A DNA stretch of 40,141 nucleotides from a virus, in IMG/VR virus record IMGVR_UViG_3300030118_001776, positions 1 to 40,141 of that record; one strand, 5' to 3'. Under the pieces are notes generated by a model. The model was not told where the DNA came from. It made no database searches and saw only the letters and a list, made by a program, of their open reading frames with translations. The first letter of the stretch is position 1; each line of letters starts with the position of its first letter. The position numbers were made by a program, and so were the translations under genes. Below are positions 6,731-13,093 of the stretch, in pieces.

Positions 6731-6964
6731 TTAGTCGCCGCCACGTTCTGACGCTACAAATACATAATGTAAGACACCTGTAAACTCAAACGTCTCTATG
6801 TATAGCCCATGCCTACGTAACCAATTACGTAAACCACTTATACTATCTATGTATGTTGGATTGCTTTTCCAGAACACGATAAAACCACGTCCTGTATTAC
6901 CAACAGAATCAGATAACTTGGCAAACATACCATTACTATCAAATGTAGTATTAATTGCAGTCAT
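6731..6964 (-). CDS. Hypothetical protein, 77 aa; first left-module gene
   Basis: The ATG at 6964 (MTAINTTFDSNG) is chosen because GGAGG lies five bases upstream; a TTG would add four residues overlapping that ribosome site. The sequence is mixed alpha/beta with a central GRGFIVFWKSNPTY and a basic helix (GLRNWLRRHGLYI). Not recognised. It is the first gene after the structured intergenic region and a candidate promoter. Confidence 0.6.
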   Translation of the reverse strand: MTAINTTFDSNGMFAKLSDSVGNTGRGFIVFWKSNPTYIDSISGLRNWLRRHGLYIETFEFTGVLHYVFVASERGGD

Positions 6965-6973
6965 TACTACCTC

Positions 6974-6991
6974 CAATATAATTATATACTA
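6974..6991 (-). promoter_or_regulatory. Candidate -10 element for left module
   Basis: Minus-strand TATAAT (6981-6986) within CTAGTATATAATTATATT lies about 17 bases before the ATG of the 77-residue gene. The predicted transcript start would fall on the ribosome site. No good -35 box is visible, but the inverted repeat at 7004-7033 lies where an activator or repressor could act. Confidence 0.35.
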
Positions 6992-7003
6992 GATTTTACT
7001 GAC

Positions 7004-7033
7004 ACACCAGATTAAAATAAAATAACCTGGTGT
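7004..7033. promoter_or_regulatory. Inverted repeat ACACCAG, possible operator
   Basis: ACACCAG (7004-7010) and CTGGTGT (7027-7033) form a perfect 7-base inverted repeat with a 16-base AT-rich spacer. It lies just upstream of the candidate -10 at 6981-6986 on the minus strand. The spacing of about two helical turns centre to centre suits a dimeric regulator. Confidence 0.4.
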
Positions 7034-7036
7034 CAC

Positions 7037-7063
7037 GATAGAGTAAAGGAGGAAACCTCTATC
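7037..7063. other. Stem-loop GATAGAG with AGGAGG in loop
   Basis: GATAGAG (7037-7043) pairs with CTCTATC (7057-7063). The 13-base loop on the plus strand reads TAAAGGAGGAAAC, which would present a ribosome-site sequence, though only a tiny frame follows. On the minus strand the loop reads GTTTCCTCCTTTA, which could base-pair with ribosome sites in the phage mRNA. Confidence 0.45.
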
Positions 7064-7103
7064 AGTGAATTGATTGCACTTAATTATAGCATGTGTTATA
7101 TTG

Positions 7104-7142
7104 GGAAGATCAGATAACATCTTAACGTTGTTATCTCCTTCC
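7104..7142. other. Long stem-loop containing GGAAGGAGATAAC
   Basis: AGATAACA (7112-7119) pairs with TGTTATCT (7129-7136) across a 9-base loop, and outside a small internal loop GGAAG (7104-7108) pairs with CTTCC (7138-7142). On the minus strand the 5' arm is GGAAGGAGATAACA, the same leader that precedes several phage genes, yet no ATG follows at the usual distance. Confidence 0.5.
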
Positions 7143-7174
7143 GAATGAGTCGGTCCTGTGAGACCGACTTATTC
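7143..7174. terminator. Strong 13-bp hairpin
   Basis: GAATGAGTCGGTC (7143-7155) pairs with 7162-7174 over 13 base pairs, including one G-U pair, across a 6-base loop. It is the most stable short hairpin in the window. Neither flank has a run of T, so it is not a classical intrinsic terminator; it may be a processing or anti-decay structure, or part of a small RNA. On the minus strand it immediately follows the two tiny frames after the metallophosphoesterase gene. Confidence 0.45.
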
Positions 7175-7184
7175 ATTTGTAGCG

Positions 7185-7244
7185 TTATTCTTCTTCTTGT
7201 GATTTTGCTAAAGCAAACTCTATATCTAAATCAGGTCCGCCCAT
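7185..7244 (-). CDS. Possible 19-aa micro-ORF
   Basis: Encodes MGGPDLDIEFALAKSQEEE. The ATG overlaps the stop of the 27-residue frame (TAATG) and AGGAGG lies four bases before it, which is strong local support for translation. Too short to assign. Confidence 0.4.
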   Translation of the reverse strand: MGGPDLDIEFALAKSQEEE

Positions 7245-7327
7245 TACTCCTCCTCAAACTCTGTATCTATCCAGGACACGTGTACGCGCGATCCATCATC
7301 AAGTATTATCCACGCGTTTTCGTTCAT
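7244..7327 (-). CDS. Possible 27-aa acidic micro-ORF
   Basis: Encodes MNENAWIILDDGSRVHVSW followed by IDTEFEEE. The beta-hairpin-like opening and acidic tail look non-random. It starts by ATGA overlap with the metallophosphoesterase stop, and its own 3' end carries the ribosome site of the next micro-ORF. Confidence 0.45.
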   Translation of the reverse strand: MNENAWIILDDGSRVHVSWIDTEFEEE

Positions 7328-8544
7328 ACAATCTCTTTATTATTATGTCCATTCTTGTCTACAACCATTGTCATTATGCCCTGCTTAGTCTTCTTACCTG
7401 CTTGCTGTTCAAACCAAGTACTCTCATCTAGTGCAGGAACTTGTATCCATGTACGCCCGTCATGTAATTCACGATGATGATGGTAGTGACCTGTAACAAG
7501 TATACTACTAGCACCTGCATGGAAGCCGCCAAATGTCTGGTTCTTCCACCAAGTCATAAGTTTATTTTCTACTGTCCCACTGTAGCCCGCCAAATGTCCG
7601 TGCGTAAAACTCATGTTGGTGCCACAAACGTTTAGTGATAAGTGTGGTTCATCAGGTATTACAAACTTTATATGATCGAACTGTGGTTTGTCTGCAAATA
7701 TTTCTGCTATCTGTTCAAACACTTCTATGTCATAGTTGTCCATCTCACCTGTAGGTGCTAAGTTTTTTGCAATCCTTTTAGTCCCATGATTTCCGGGAAC
7801 TGCACCGACTACAACTACATCAAAATCTTTTGACCATTCTATTAGTGACTTAGCAATTAATCTTCTAGCTAACTTCATTTGATTACGATAATCTAACTCG
7901 ACTCCGTTAGGTCCCATTGCTTGGGGGTAGAAGCCAACGCAACCTTCGACAATATCACCAAGTCCTATGACTGTAAGCTGATCTAACTTAACACCTGCCT
8001 TACGTAAAAAATTATATCTATCTCGTACTGTATCTATCTTCTCCAGGTATCTTTTTACTATTGCTTCTGTACCACCGCCATCTCTTTTACCTAGTTGTAG
8101 ATCAGATATAGCTACAAAGAAACTTGCCTTTGGTTTTTTTATTTTAGGTTTTGATTTACGTTTGTATGATTGTATCCAGTTAGATAGTTTCTCATATTCT
8201 TTTTCGTCTATTGTATCTTCTGTTAAAACTATCTGTGCTTTGTATGCCCATGCTTGTTGCACGTCTCCTTTTCCCAAATTCATATCCCACGTGCTTACAC
8301 GAATTGTGTCATTCAGGATAGAATATTTTTTAGGATCGAATCCCCACGACTGTAACAGCTCGTCAAACTCTGGGTTAGCTTGTTGCAATGCCCTTGTAGT
8401 TATCGTTCCAGTCTTTTTCTTGTAGTCAAACTTAACACCTGGTTCCCAACCATTAGGGTGGTTAGGTGTATCAGACTCCTCGTTGTGTGGTACGTCCTGT
8501 TGGGTTGTAGTAAGTTTACTTACTTGTGAGTTGTTTTTTTGCAT
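7324..8544 (-). CDS. Metallophosphoesterase, 406 aa
   Basis: The calcineurin-type phosphoesterase motifs are all present: SDLQLGK (D148, with Gln where His is usual), LGDIVEG (GD at 196-197), GNHG (251-254), THGH (314-317) and GHYHHH (352-357). These ligands hold two metal ions for hydrolysis of phosphodiesters or phosphomonoesters. The first 140 residues are an extra domain ending in a basic KRKSKPKIKKPK stretch, perhaps for nucleic-acid binding. The family includes SbcD/Mre11 nucleases and many phage enzymes of unknown substrate. The start lies 29 bases inside the holin gene, so expression should be tied to it. Confidence 0.8.
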   Translation of the reverse strand: MQKNNSQVSKLTTTQQDVPHNEESDTPNHPNGWEPGVKFDYKKKTGTITTRALQQANPEFDELLQSWGFDPKKYSILNDTIRVSTWDMNLGKGDVQQAWAYKAQIVLTEDTIDEKEYEKLSNWIQSYKRKSKPKIKKPKASFFVAISDLQLGKRDGGGTEAIVKRYLEKIDTVRDRYNFLRKAGVKLDQLTVIGLGDIVEGCVGFYPQAMGPNGVELDYRNQMKLARRLIAKSLIEWSKDFDVVVVGAVPGNHGTKRIAKNLAPTGEMDNYDIEVFEQIAEIFADKPQFDHIKFVIPDEPHLSLNVCGTNMSFTHGHLAGYSGTVENKLMTWWKNQTFGGFHAGASSILVTGHYHHHRELHDGRTWIQVPALDESTWFEQQAGKKTKQGIMTMVVDKNGHNNKEIV

Positions 8545-8707
8545 ACTCTTTTAGTATCACAATAACAGAACCACCACCTGCAATAGCTGCAGCTTGGATT
8601 GTGTTTATGTCTAAATCGAGTGCAGGACCTACAAGCAAAGCACTACCAAATGCTTCGATGAATGTCCATACAACTTTTTCAAGTAGTCCTTTGAGTTCAT
8701 CACTCAT
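8516..8707 (-). CDS. r1t-type holin, 63 aa
   Basis: The pattern VVWTFIEAFGSALLVG, an acidic turn DLDINTIQAAAIAGGGSV, and a hydrophobic end followed by KEYAKKQ matches the small two-helix r1t holins of Gram-positive phages. It should oligomerise in the cytoplasmic membrane to time lysis and release or activate the endolysin. It sits next to the DUF5675-like lysis candidate upstream. ACGGAG lies six bases before the ATG. Confidence 0.7.
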   Translation of the reverse strand: MSDELKGLLEKVVWTFIEAFGSALLVGPALDLDINTIQAAAIAGGGSVIVILKEYAKKQLTSK

Positions 8708-8720
8708 TATTACTCCGTTC

Positions 8721-9287
8721 TTATATAATTCTTCCTCTTAACTTAGTCTCTATACGTGACACTTTTTCAAGTATCTCATCTAGTTTTTGTTGTTCGGAAG
8801 TCTCTATAATTTTTTCTCCTTCTGATTTAAGATTTATATGTGTATATTCTATTGTTACTTTTTCATTATTTTGTAAAGCATTTCTTACTTTAGGATACAT
8901 CTTTTTGTATGCGTCGCCTGAACCACCGACAAATCCATCTTTACCTTTATCTAAATCTTGTTGTGTCTCACCAACTAAAAGACAACCTGCGGTATGTTCG
9001 TCGGTATTCCCTGTGTGAATTAAGATCCATTCAAATCCTGGTACGTCTTGTATCCACAACATGCCCTTGTGCCAGGTATTGCCATATTTTGCACTATAAC
9101 GTTCATCAAATTTTCCTGCTTGACGTAGCACTACGTTGTATGAACCTAGTGGTATAGCGGTTTCAGAATGTATTTTTACAGCTTGTTCTTGATCTTCAAG
9201 AGTAAAGCACTCAAACACACCATCAATAAATAGCATGCCGTTTGTAGCGTCTTTGCCAAACTGCGTTCTAACTACTTGTAGTTTCAT
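8721..9287 (-). CDS. DUF5675-like protein, probable lysis enzyme
   Basis: The signature ILIHTGNTDEHTAGCLLVG (88-106) with an upstream IPLGSYNV block matches the DUF5675 family, which has an L,D-transpeptidase-like core with His and Cys in the active-site position. The last 40 residues form a coiled coil (SEQQKLDEILEKVSRIETKL). Position directly before an r1t holin points to peptidoglycan processing at lysis; this is a context inference, since the family reaction is not well established. GGGAGATATA leader. No signal peptide, so export would depend on the holin. Confidence 0.6.
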   Translation of the reverse strand: MKLQVVRTQFGKDATNGMLFIDGVFECFTLEDQEQAVKIHSETAIPLGSYNVVLRQAGKFDERYSAKYGNTWHKGMLWIQDVPGFEWILIHTGNTDEHTAGCLLVGETQQDLDKGKDGFVGGSGDAYKKMYPKVRNALQNNEKVTIEYTHINLKSEGEKIIETSEQQKLDEILEKVSRIETKLRGRII

Positions 9288-9301
9288 TATATCTCCCTGT
9301 C

Positions 9302-9412
9302 TTACTTTTTATTATAGTTAAGACATTGCAGATTTCTACACTTTATAGAAAAAGTTTTTAGATCAACTCGCATTGGTTCCCTACATCTGGGACAATGGAC
9401 CTTCGTATAATC
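9302..9412 (-). other. Zinc-ribbon sequence in frame after a TAG stop
   Basis: Directly after the TAG of the 52-residue gene (9413-9415) the same frame stays open for 36 codons and encodes a zinc ribbon: VHCPRCREPM ... FSIKCRNLQCLNY, with C-x2-C and C-x4-C. It resembles Com-type small zinc-finger proteins. There is no ATG, GTG or TTG before the first Cys pair. Either the TAG is read through, or translation starts at ACG (AGGTAGGA is well placed for it), or the reading frame has been damaged. The codons look real, not random. Confidence 0.5.
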
Positions 9413-9571
9413 CTACCTGCTAGCTGCCCACATGTTGTCAACGAGATTAGGATACTTACGACCATTAGCTTTAGCTCTAGCTTTTGCTTTTGCCTTTTGT
9501 GCAGGCGTTAGCTTTTTACTTTTGCCTAGACCTTTTGGTCTTGGTTTATCCCATACTGGTTTTTTAGCCAT
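9413..9571 (-). CDS. Small basic protein, 52 aa
   Basis: Starts MAKKPVWDKPRPKGLGKSKK, then a Lys/Ala helix (AQKAKAKARAKANGRKY) and PNLVDNMWAASR. Small proteins with this Lys-Ala helix followed by a YPNLVDN motif occur in marine phages; their role is unknown. I place the start at the ATG at 9571, one base after the previous stop; a longer frame overlapping the poly-Lys tract upstream is less likely. It is one of five consecutive very basic proteins. Confidence 0.65.
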   Translation of the reverse strand: MAKKPVWDKPRPKGLGKSKKLTPAQKAKAKARAKANGRKYPNLVDNMWAASR

Positions 9572-9572
9572 G

Positions 9573-9701
9573 TTATTTACCTTTTTTCTTTTTCTTCTTC
9601 TTCTTCTGTAGCATAGCAAAGTCTGCACCGGTTATTTTGTTAAATGGTGGTGCTACGTTAGCTATTTTCTTTTGCTTTGCACTATATTTTTCGTACGGCA
9701 T
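9573..9701 (-). CDS. Small basic protein with poly-Lys tail, 42 aa
   Basis: Starts MPYEKYSAKQKKIANVAPPF, continues with NKITGADFAMLQ and ends in eight consecutive Lys plus GK. The ATG at 9701 has GAGGAAGC just upstream; longer frames to 9860 have no ribosome site. This short protein type appears in marine phage genomes without known function. The poly-Lys tail suggests binding to nucleic acid or membrane. Confidence 0.65.
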   Translation of the reverse strand: MPYEKYSAKQKKIANVAPPFNKITGADFAMLQKKKKKKKKGK

Positions 9702-9711
9702 TGCTTCCTCT

Positions 9712-9981
9712 CTAAGTCCACTTAGTCTTGTTAGCCCAGAATGCTGCAGACATTTTACCTTTTGCAATATTCTTTGCATGTCTAGCTTGAAATGATTTTC
9801 TTCTAGCTTTAGACTTTGCGTCCTTTTTTTTACCTGCGCCGCTGACTCCTTGTTGTCCATAGCGGATCAACTTTATTTTGTCTCCTTCTTTGGCAAGGAC
9901 AGCATGCGACTTTGTTGGGTGATTAGGTGTTCTCTTTGGTTTGTTATATCCAGAAAACCTCTCACCTCTATACGTAATCAT
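9712..9981 (-). CDS. Conserved phage basic protein, 89 aa
   Basis: The features KSHAVLAKEGDKIKLIRYGQQG and the Arg/Lys-rich helix SFQARHAKNIAKGKMSAAFWA ending in NKTKW match a small protein common in marine phages, which I know only as a protein of unknown function. The first half looks like beta strands and the second like a basic helix. It begins by TAATG overlap with the 57-residue gene. Confidence 0.7.
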   Translation of the reverse strand: MITYRGERFSGYNKPKRTPNHPTKSHAVLAKEGDKIKLIRYGQQGVSGAGKKKDAKSKARRKSFQARHAKNIAKGKMSAAFWANKTKWT

Positions 9982-10154
9982 TACTTACCTACCTTTTTTT
10001 GTGCATTCTTATGCGCCTTACTAAAGGACGCACCTCTTCTCATACTGTTGTACATGTATTGCATGTGCTTTTTAGTATGATGTACAGAATGCTTTTTCAT
10101 TGCCTTCTGTTGACTCTTAGTCAACTTACTAACATCTACACCTTTAACCTTCAT
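9981..10154 (-). CDS. Small basic protein, 57 aa
   Basis: Starts MKVKGVDVSKLTKSQQKAMK and continues with KHSVHHTKKHMQYMYNSMRRGASF and a Lys-rich end. A helical, His/Lys-rich protein resembling small phage proteins with the VDVSKLTKRQQ motif. TAATG overlaps at both ends tie it to its neighbours. Unknown function. Confidence 0.65.
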   Translation of the reverse strand: MKVKGVDVSKLTKSQQKAMKKHSVHHTKKHMQYMYNSMRRGASFSKAHKNAQKKVGK

Positions 10155-10222
10155 TAGTAGCCCATTCTTTTTTTCTTACGCTTAGAAGAATATCTTTTCT
10201 TCTTACCTTTTTTCATTGGCAT
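10154..10222 (-). CDS. Very basic micro-ORF, 22 aa
   Basis: Encodes MPMKKGKKKRYSSKRKKKRM plus GY: 13 of 22 residues are Lys or Arg. It starts one base after the stop of the membrane-protein gene, with AAGGTGAG about 11 bases upstream, and ends by TAATG at the next gene. The junctions on both sides support translation; it looks like a protamine-like or ribosome-like basic peptide. Confidence 0.55.
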   Translation of the reverse strand: MPMKKGKKKRYSSKRKKKRMGY

Positions 10223-10223
10223 A

Positions 10224-10451
10224 CTATCTACTCACCTTCCTAACTGTTTGTTTCTCTTCTGGTTCTTTACGCATACTTATCGTAAGTAACCATAACACAG
10301 TGCTTATAATTATAGCAATACCTACAATATCTTTTGCAGTTCCGGTTAATGTTAACCATGCAATAAAGAATCCTAATAGTGTAAATGTTTGTGCTATTGT
10401 TTCCTTCAGCACTTCATATAACCACTTAATTATTTTTTTAATGTATTTCAT
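10224..10451 (-). CDS. Two-helix membrane protein, 75 aa, holin-like
   Basis: Two hydrophobic segments (about 20-36, AQTFTLLGFFIAWLTLTG, and 41-57, IVGIAIIISTVLWLL) with a charged N-terminus and a basic C-terminal tail. This is the shape of a class II holin or antiholin. It follows the exported acidic protein by ATGA overlap. The better holin candidate is the r1t-type gene at 8516, so this one might be an antiholin or serve the surface protein. Confidence 0.6.
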   Translation of the reverse strand: MKYIKKIIKWLYEVLKETIAQTFTLLGFFIAWLTLTGTAKDIVGIAIIISTVLWLLTISMRKEPEEKQTVRKVSR

Positions 10452-12589
10452 ATCCTACGTCTTATTCTAACTGGTACGACTTGCACGCTTGCTACAATTT
10501 GCGAAGCTATGATGACAGGAACAACAACTTCTTGTGCTTTTTCTTTTTGTGTAGATGTCATTGTGTCACCAATAGTTGTAAGATCTATTGCTGCTACATC
10601 TATATCTGTAAATGCAGCTACTGGATCTGCTAAAAATTCTTCTGTTTGTACCTCTGTAACAACGTCAGCAAGGTTGTAATCTTCTACATCAGCATTCTCT
10701 ACTGCACGTTCTACGTATTCTTCTACAGCTTCTGCAACTGCTTCATCTTCTTTTACAGCTTCAGCAATAATTTGTACGTCTTCTGCTTCGTCTAATTGTA
10801 AAACTTCCTGCACAACTTCTACTTGTTCTTCAGTAAGTTCTTCTTCTGACGCTATCTCTATGACTTCTTCTACGACTGCACTTACAACTTCAAGTACATC
10901 TTCGCTAACAGATTCAAGATTCTCCACTCCGACTGTAGCAACTTCTTCAAGTATCTCCACAACTTCTTCTGTTTCAAGTTCTTCAACATACTCTTCTATA
11001 ACTTCTTCTGTTATTTCTTCTTCAACTACAGGTAACTCTATAACCTCTTCTATAACTTCTTCTAATACTTCTACTTCTTGTTCTATTTGTTCTGTTGTTT
11101 TTTCTTCTGGTTCTGGATTTGTGTCTTCATCTTCTTCTTTAGATTTCTCTTCTCGTTCCACGTCATCTCCAGGTATCTCTTCGTCCAACTCATCTTCTTC
11201 TTCCTCTATAATCTCTATCTCTACTTTAGGTTCAGGTTTATCATCATCTGGTATAACTATAATAATATCTTCAGGTATCTCAATATCGTCGAGATCAATG
11301 ATCGGCACGTCAACAATATCCAGGTCCTCGATCGGTAGTATAGGTGGTAAAGGTTCTCCCTTATTTTCTCCTTCAGTATCTGTATCTTCAACGTCAATGA
11401 CCACCGTAGGTACCACATCATCATCGCTAGGAAGCTCTGTTTTTTGTTCTGGTTTTTGTTCGTCATCATCTACTTCTATTATAACGTCTTCTTCGTCAGG
11501 ATATTCTATAGGTAAAGTTTCTGGTATATCACAATCACCACGATCTATCTGTGCGTCTGTCATATAACAACCGTATGCTGCTTCGTTTGCAGCACGTTGG
11601 TTATCTCTATCTACTGTACCATCTGCAACCTGTGTAGGTGTATAGTCAGATACTGTGCCATCGTCCATAACAACTTCTACTTTTTCAGGTATTGTTGTAG
11701 GTGGTACATAAGGTTCTGGATCTGGTTCTGGTGCAGGTGCTTGTGTAGTAGGTGGTGTAGTTTTAGGTGGTGTATATTCTGTTGTTTCAAAATTATTAGA
11801 ATCTGAATCTGTACATGACTCACCATTTTCAAGATCGCCACAAACAGAAAAGGTCCAATAAAATGTACCTGTTTCTATATACTCATAACCTAATGTATAT
11901 TCTCTAAGAGTTGTATCGTCTATGATTACACGTGTAAAGTTTGTATTGTCATAGCTGTAATTTATATGAAATGAATGTGCGTCTACATCACCATCTGCAT
12001 ACTCCCACTCAAAAAATACATCTTGTCCTTGATAATTTACAGATACATTTATTGCATTGTTAGGTGTAACTGGTGGTGCAACTGTCGTTGTAGTTGTTGT
12101 ACTTGTATCATTACAAGTTGTTTGTGGTAAACCATTCCATACTAAATTTACAAAAGGTAACTGGTTAGGTATATCGATATTCATTTGTGCTGTTAGATCA
12201 GAAAAACTATTATCTGTATCATTATCTCCTCTGATCTTTACTCTAAAGTTACCGTATGGATTCTCAAAATATGTTTGTAAATCTGACAAAGAAAACGTAT
12301 GGTAGTTCCATTCTTGATTACCTGTATGACCAAATGATGTACTTACGCAAAAACTATTTGTTGTCACGTCATTATCTATGTCAAAAAATATTGTGTATTT
12401 TTCTGGAGGACTATCTTCTAATCCATCAGATGTAAATATACCAATAGTTATATCACCAGTTGTAGTGTCTATTGCTAATGATTGATTGTATGGTGCCTGT
12501 GTAGTTACATGATATGCAAAGACAGGAACAGGTACGACTAGGAATATAACTAGACCTAGTCGAACCAGTGTATTAAATTTGTGAAGCAC
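10448..12589 (-). CDS. Exported acidic surface-type protein, 713 aa
   Basis: The N-terminus (GTG start) is a signal peptide: short basic region, then LGLVIFLVVPVPVFA with likely cleavage after residue 25. The first 170 residues are beta-rich; residues about 178-270 resemble a fibronectin type III module (VFFEWEYADGDVDAH). Thr-rich linkers (TTTTTTVAPP and later PPTTQAP) follow, then about 320 residues of extreme Glu/Asp/Val/Ile content with EEV and EVIEE repeats. The last 30 residues are hydrophobic and end RIRRRI, which fits a C-terminal membrane anchor. I infer display on the host surface; a virion adhesin is the alternative. Confidence 0.6.
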   Translation of the reverse strand: MLHKFNTLVRLGLVIFLVVPVPVFAYHVTTQAPYNQSLAIDTTTGDITIGIFTSDGLEDSPPEKYTIFFDIDNDVTTNSFCVSTSFGHTGNQEWNYHTFSLSDLQTYFENPYGNFRVKIRGDNDTDNSFSDLTAQMNIDIPNQLPFVNLVWNGLPQTTCNDTSTTTTTTVAPPVTPNNAINVSVNYQGQDVFFEWEYADGDVDAHSFHINYSYDNTNFTRVIIDDTTLREYTLGYEYIETGTFYWTFSVCGDLENGESCTDSDSNNFETTEYTPPKTTPPTTQAPAPEPDPEPYVPPTTIPEKVEVVMDDGTVSDYTPTQVADGTVDRDNQRAANEAAYGCYMTDAQIDRGDCDIPETLPIEYPDEEDVIIEVDDDEQKPEQKTELPSDDDVVPTVVIDVEDTDTEGENKGEPLPPILPIEDLDIVDVPIIDLDDIEIPEDIIIVIPDDDKPEPKVEIEIIEEEEDELDEEIPGDDVEREEKSKEEDEDTNPEPEEKTTEQIEQEVEVLEEVIEEVIELPVVEEEITEEVIEEYVEELETEEVVEILEEVATVGVENLESVSEDVLEVVSAVVEEVIEIASEEELTEEQVEVVQEVLQLDEAEDVQIIAEAVKEDEAVAEAVEEYVERAVENADVEDYNLADVVTEVQTEEFLADPVAAFTDIDVAAIDLTTIGDTMTSTQKEKAQEVVVPVIIASQIVASVQVVPVRIRRRI

Positions 12590-12594
12590 GAAAC

Positions 12595-12633
12595 TTACTT
12601 AGTTCCGCAACAACCACCGCCACAACATTCCAT
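12595..12633 (-). CDS. Possible Cys-rich 12-aa micro-ORF
   Basis: Encodes MECCGGGCCGTK. AGAGG lies seven bases before the ATG, and the frame sits alone in the 46-base gap between two genes with its stop just before the GTG of the exported protein. Two CC pairs in 12 residues could bind metal or be a leader peptide for the downstream gene. It is short enough to be chance. Confidence 0.35.
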   Translation of the reverse strand: MECCGGGCCGTK

Positions 12634-12635
12634 AG

Positions 12636-12911
12636 TTATACCTCTCTCCCATTCATATCGTTATGTGTTTTACTATCGAGGATACCGAATGCCTGATTGA
12701 CTTCCTCCATTGTAAGTTGCCCATCATTAAGATATTTTCTAGCGAGTATCTCTAGTACGTTAGCTACGCCTAGTAGTCCGGCAAGTAAAGATGACTCTAG
12801 GACATCAATTCCTACAAGACTACCTGCACCGATAACACTCAATGCTTGTGCTATAAATACAGCAATCATGCGTTTTGATATATTCCAGTACAATGCGTAA
12901 CCCTTCATCAT
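12636..12911 (-). CDS. Membrane protein, 91 aa, holin-like
   Basis: Two or three hydrophobic segments (MIAVFIAQALSVIGAG, SSLLAGLLGVANVLEILA) followed by a charged tail with DGQLTMEEVNQAF, which has the look of an EF-hand-like helix. The C-terminal charged tail and short loops fit a holin-like or membrane-accessory protein common in marine phages next to tail fibers. TAATG overlap with the upstream gene. Confidence 0.6.
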   Translation of the reverse strand: MMKGYALYWNISKRMIAVFIAQALSVIGAGSLVGIDVLESSLLAGLLGVANVLEILARKYLNDGQLTMEEVNQAFGILDSKTHNDMNGREV

Positions 12912-13093
12912 TACATTATACTATTTAGGAATGCAGCACTAGACGTAATTGCAACGAGCCAACCTAAAATTTCTTGACGTGTAGGAGACTTATTTATCTT
13001 CTCATGTAACTCATCAATACGATCATTAGCTTGATCTATGTCTTCTTTTATCTGTTGTAGGTATTCTTTTGTTGTAAAACCGTTAGTACTCAA
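12911..13093 (-). CDS. Tail-anchored coiled-coil protein, 60 aa
   Basis: TTG start right after the stop of the gene upstream (TAATTG). Residues 8-40 form a charged coiled coil (YLQQIKEDIDQANDRIDELH); residues 43-58 are hydrophobic (LGWLVAITSSAAFLNSI). This matches the small phage proteins of the hemolysin XhlA type in shape: an N-terminal coiled coil and a C-terminal membrane anchor, usually beside a holin. Confidence 0.55.
   Translation of the reverse strand: MSTNGFTTKEYLQQIKEDIDQANDRIDELHEKINKSPTRQEILGWLVAITSSAAFLNSIM

Noticed and set aside
7064-7117. Short plus-strand peptide after the AGGAGG in the stem-loop loop
   Set aside because: GTG at a useful distance stops after two codons and the next possible start gives only about 15 residues; more likely part of RNA structure.
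6996-7124. Minus-strand 43-codon frame MLSDLPNITHAIIK...
   Set aside because: It spans several inverted repeats, its ATG is 14 bases from the nearest ribosome site and its composition is not like the phage proteins; I treat it as chance.
9573-9860. Longer version of the poly-Lys protein starting near 9860
   Set aside because: It would overlap most of the 89-residue gene in another frame and has no ribosome site, while the ATG at 9701 has a good one.
10860-11567. Long plus-strand frame of 235 codons, Ser/Thr-rich
   Set aside because: It is the antisense of the Glu/Asp-rich repeats of the exported protein; GAA and GAT repeats read backwards give Ser-rich open frames.
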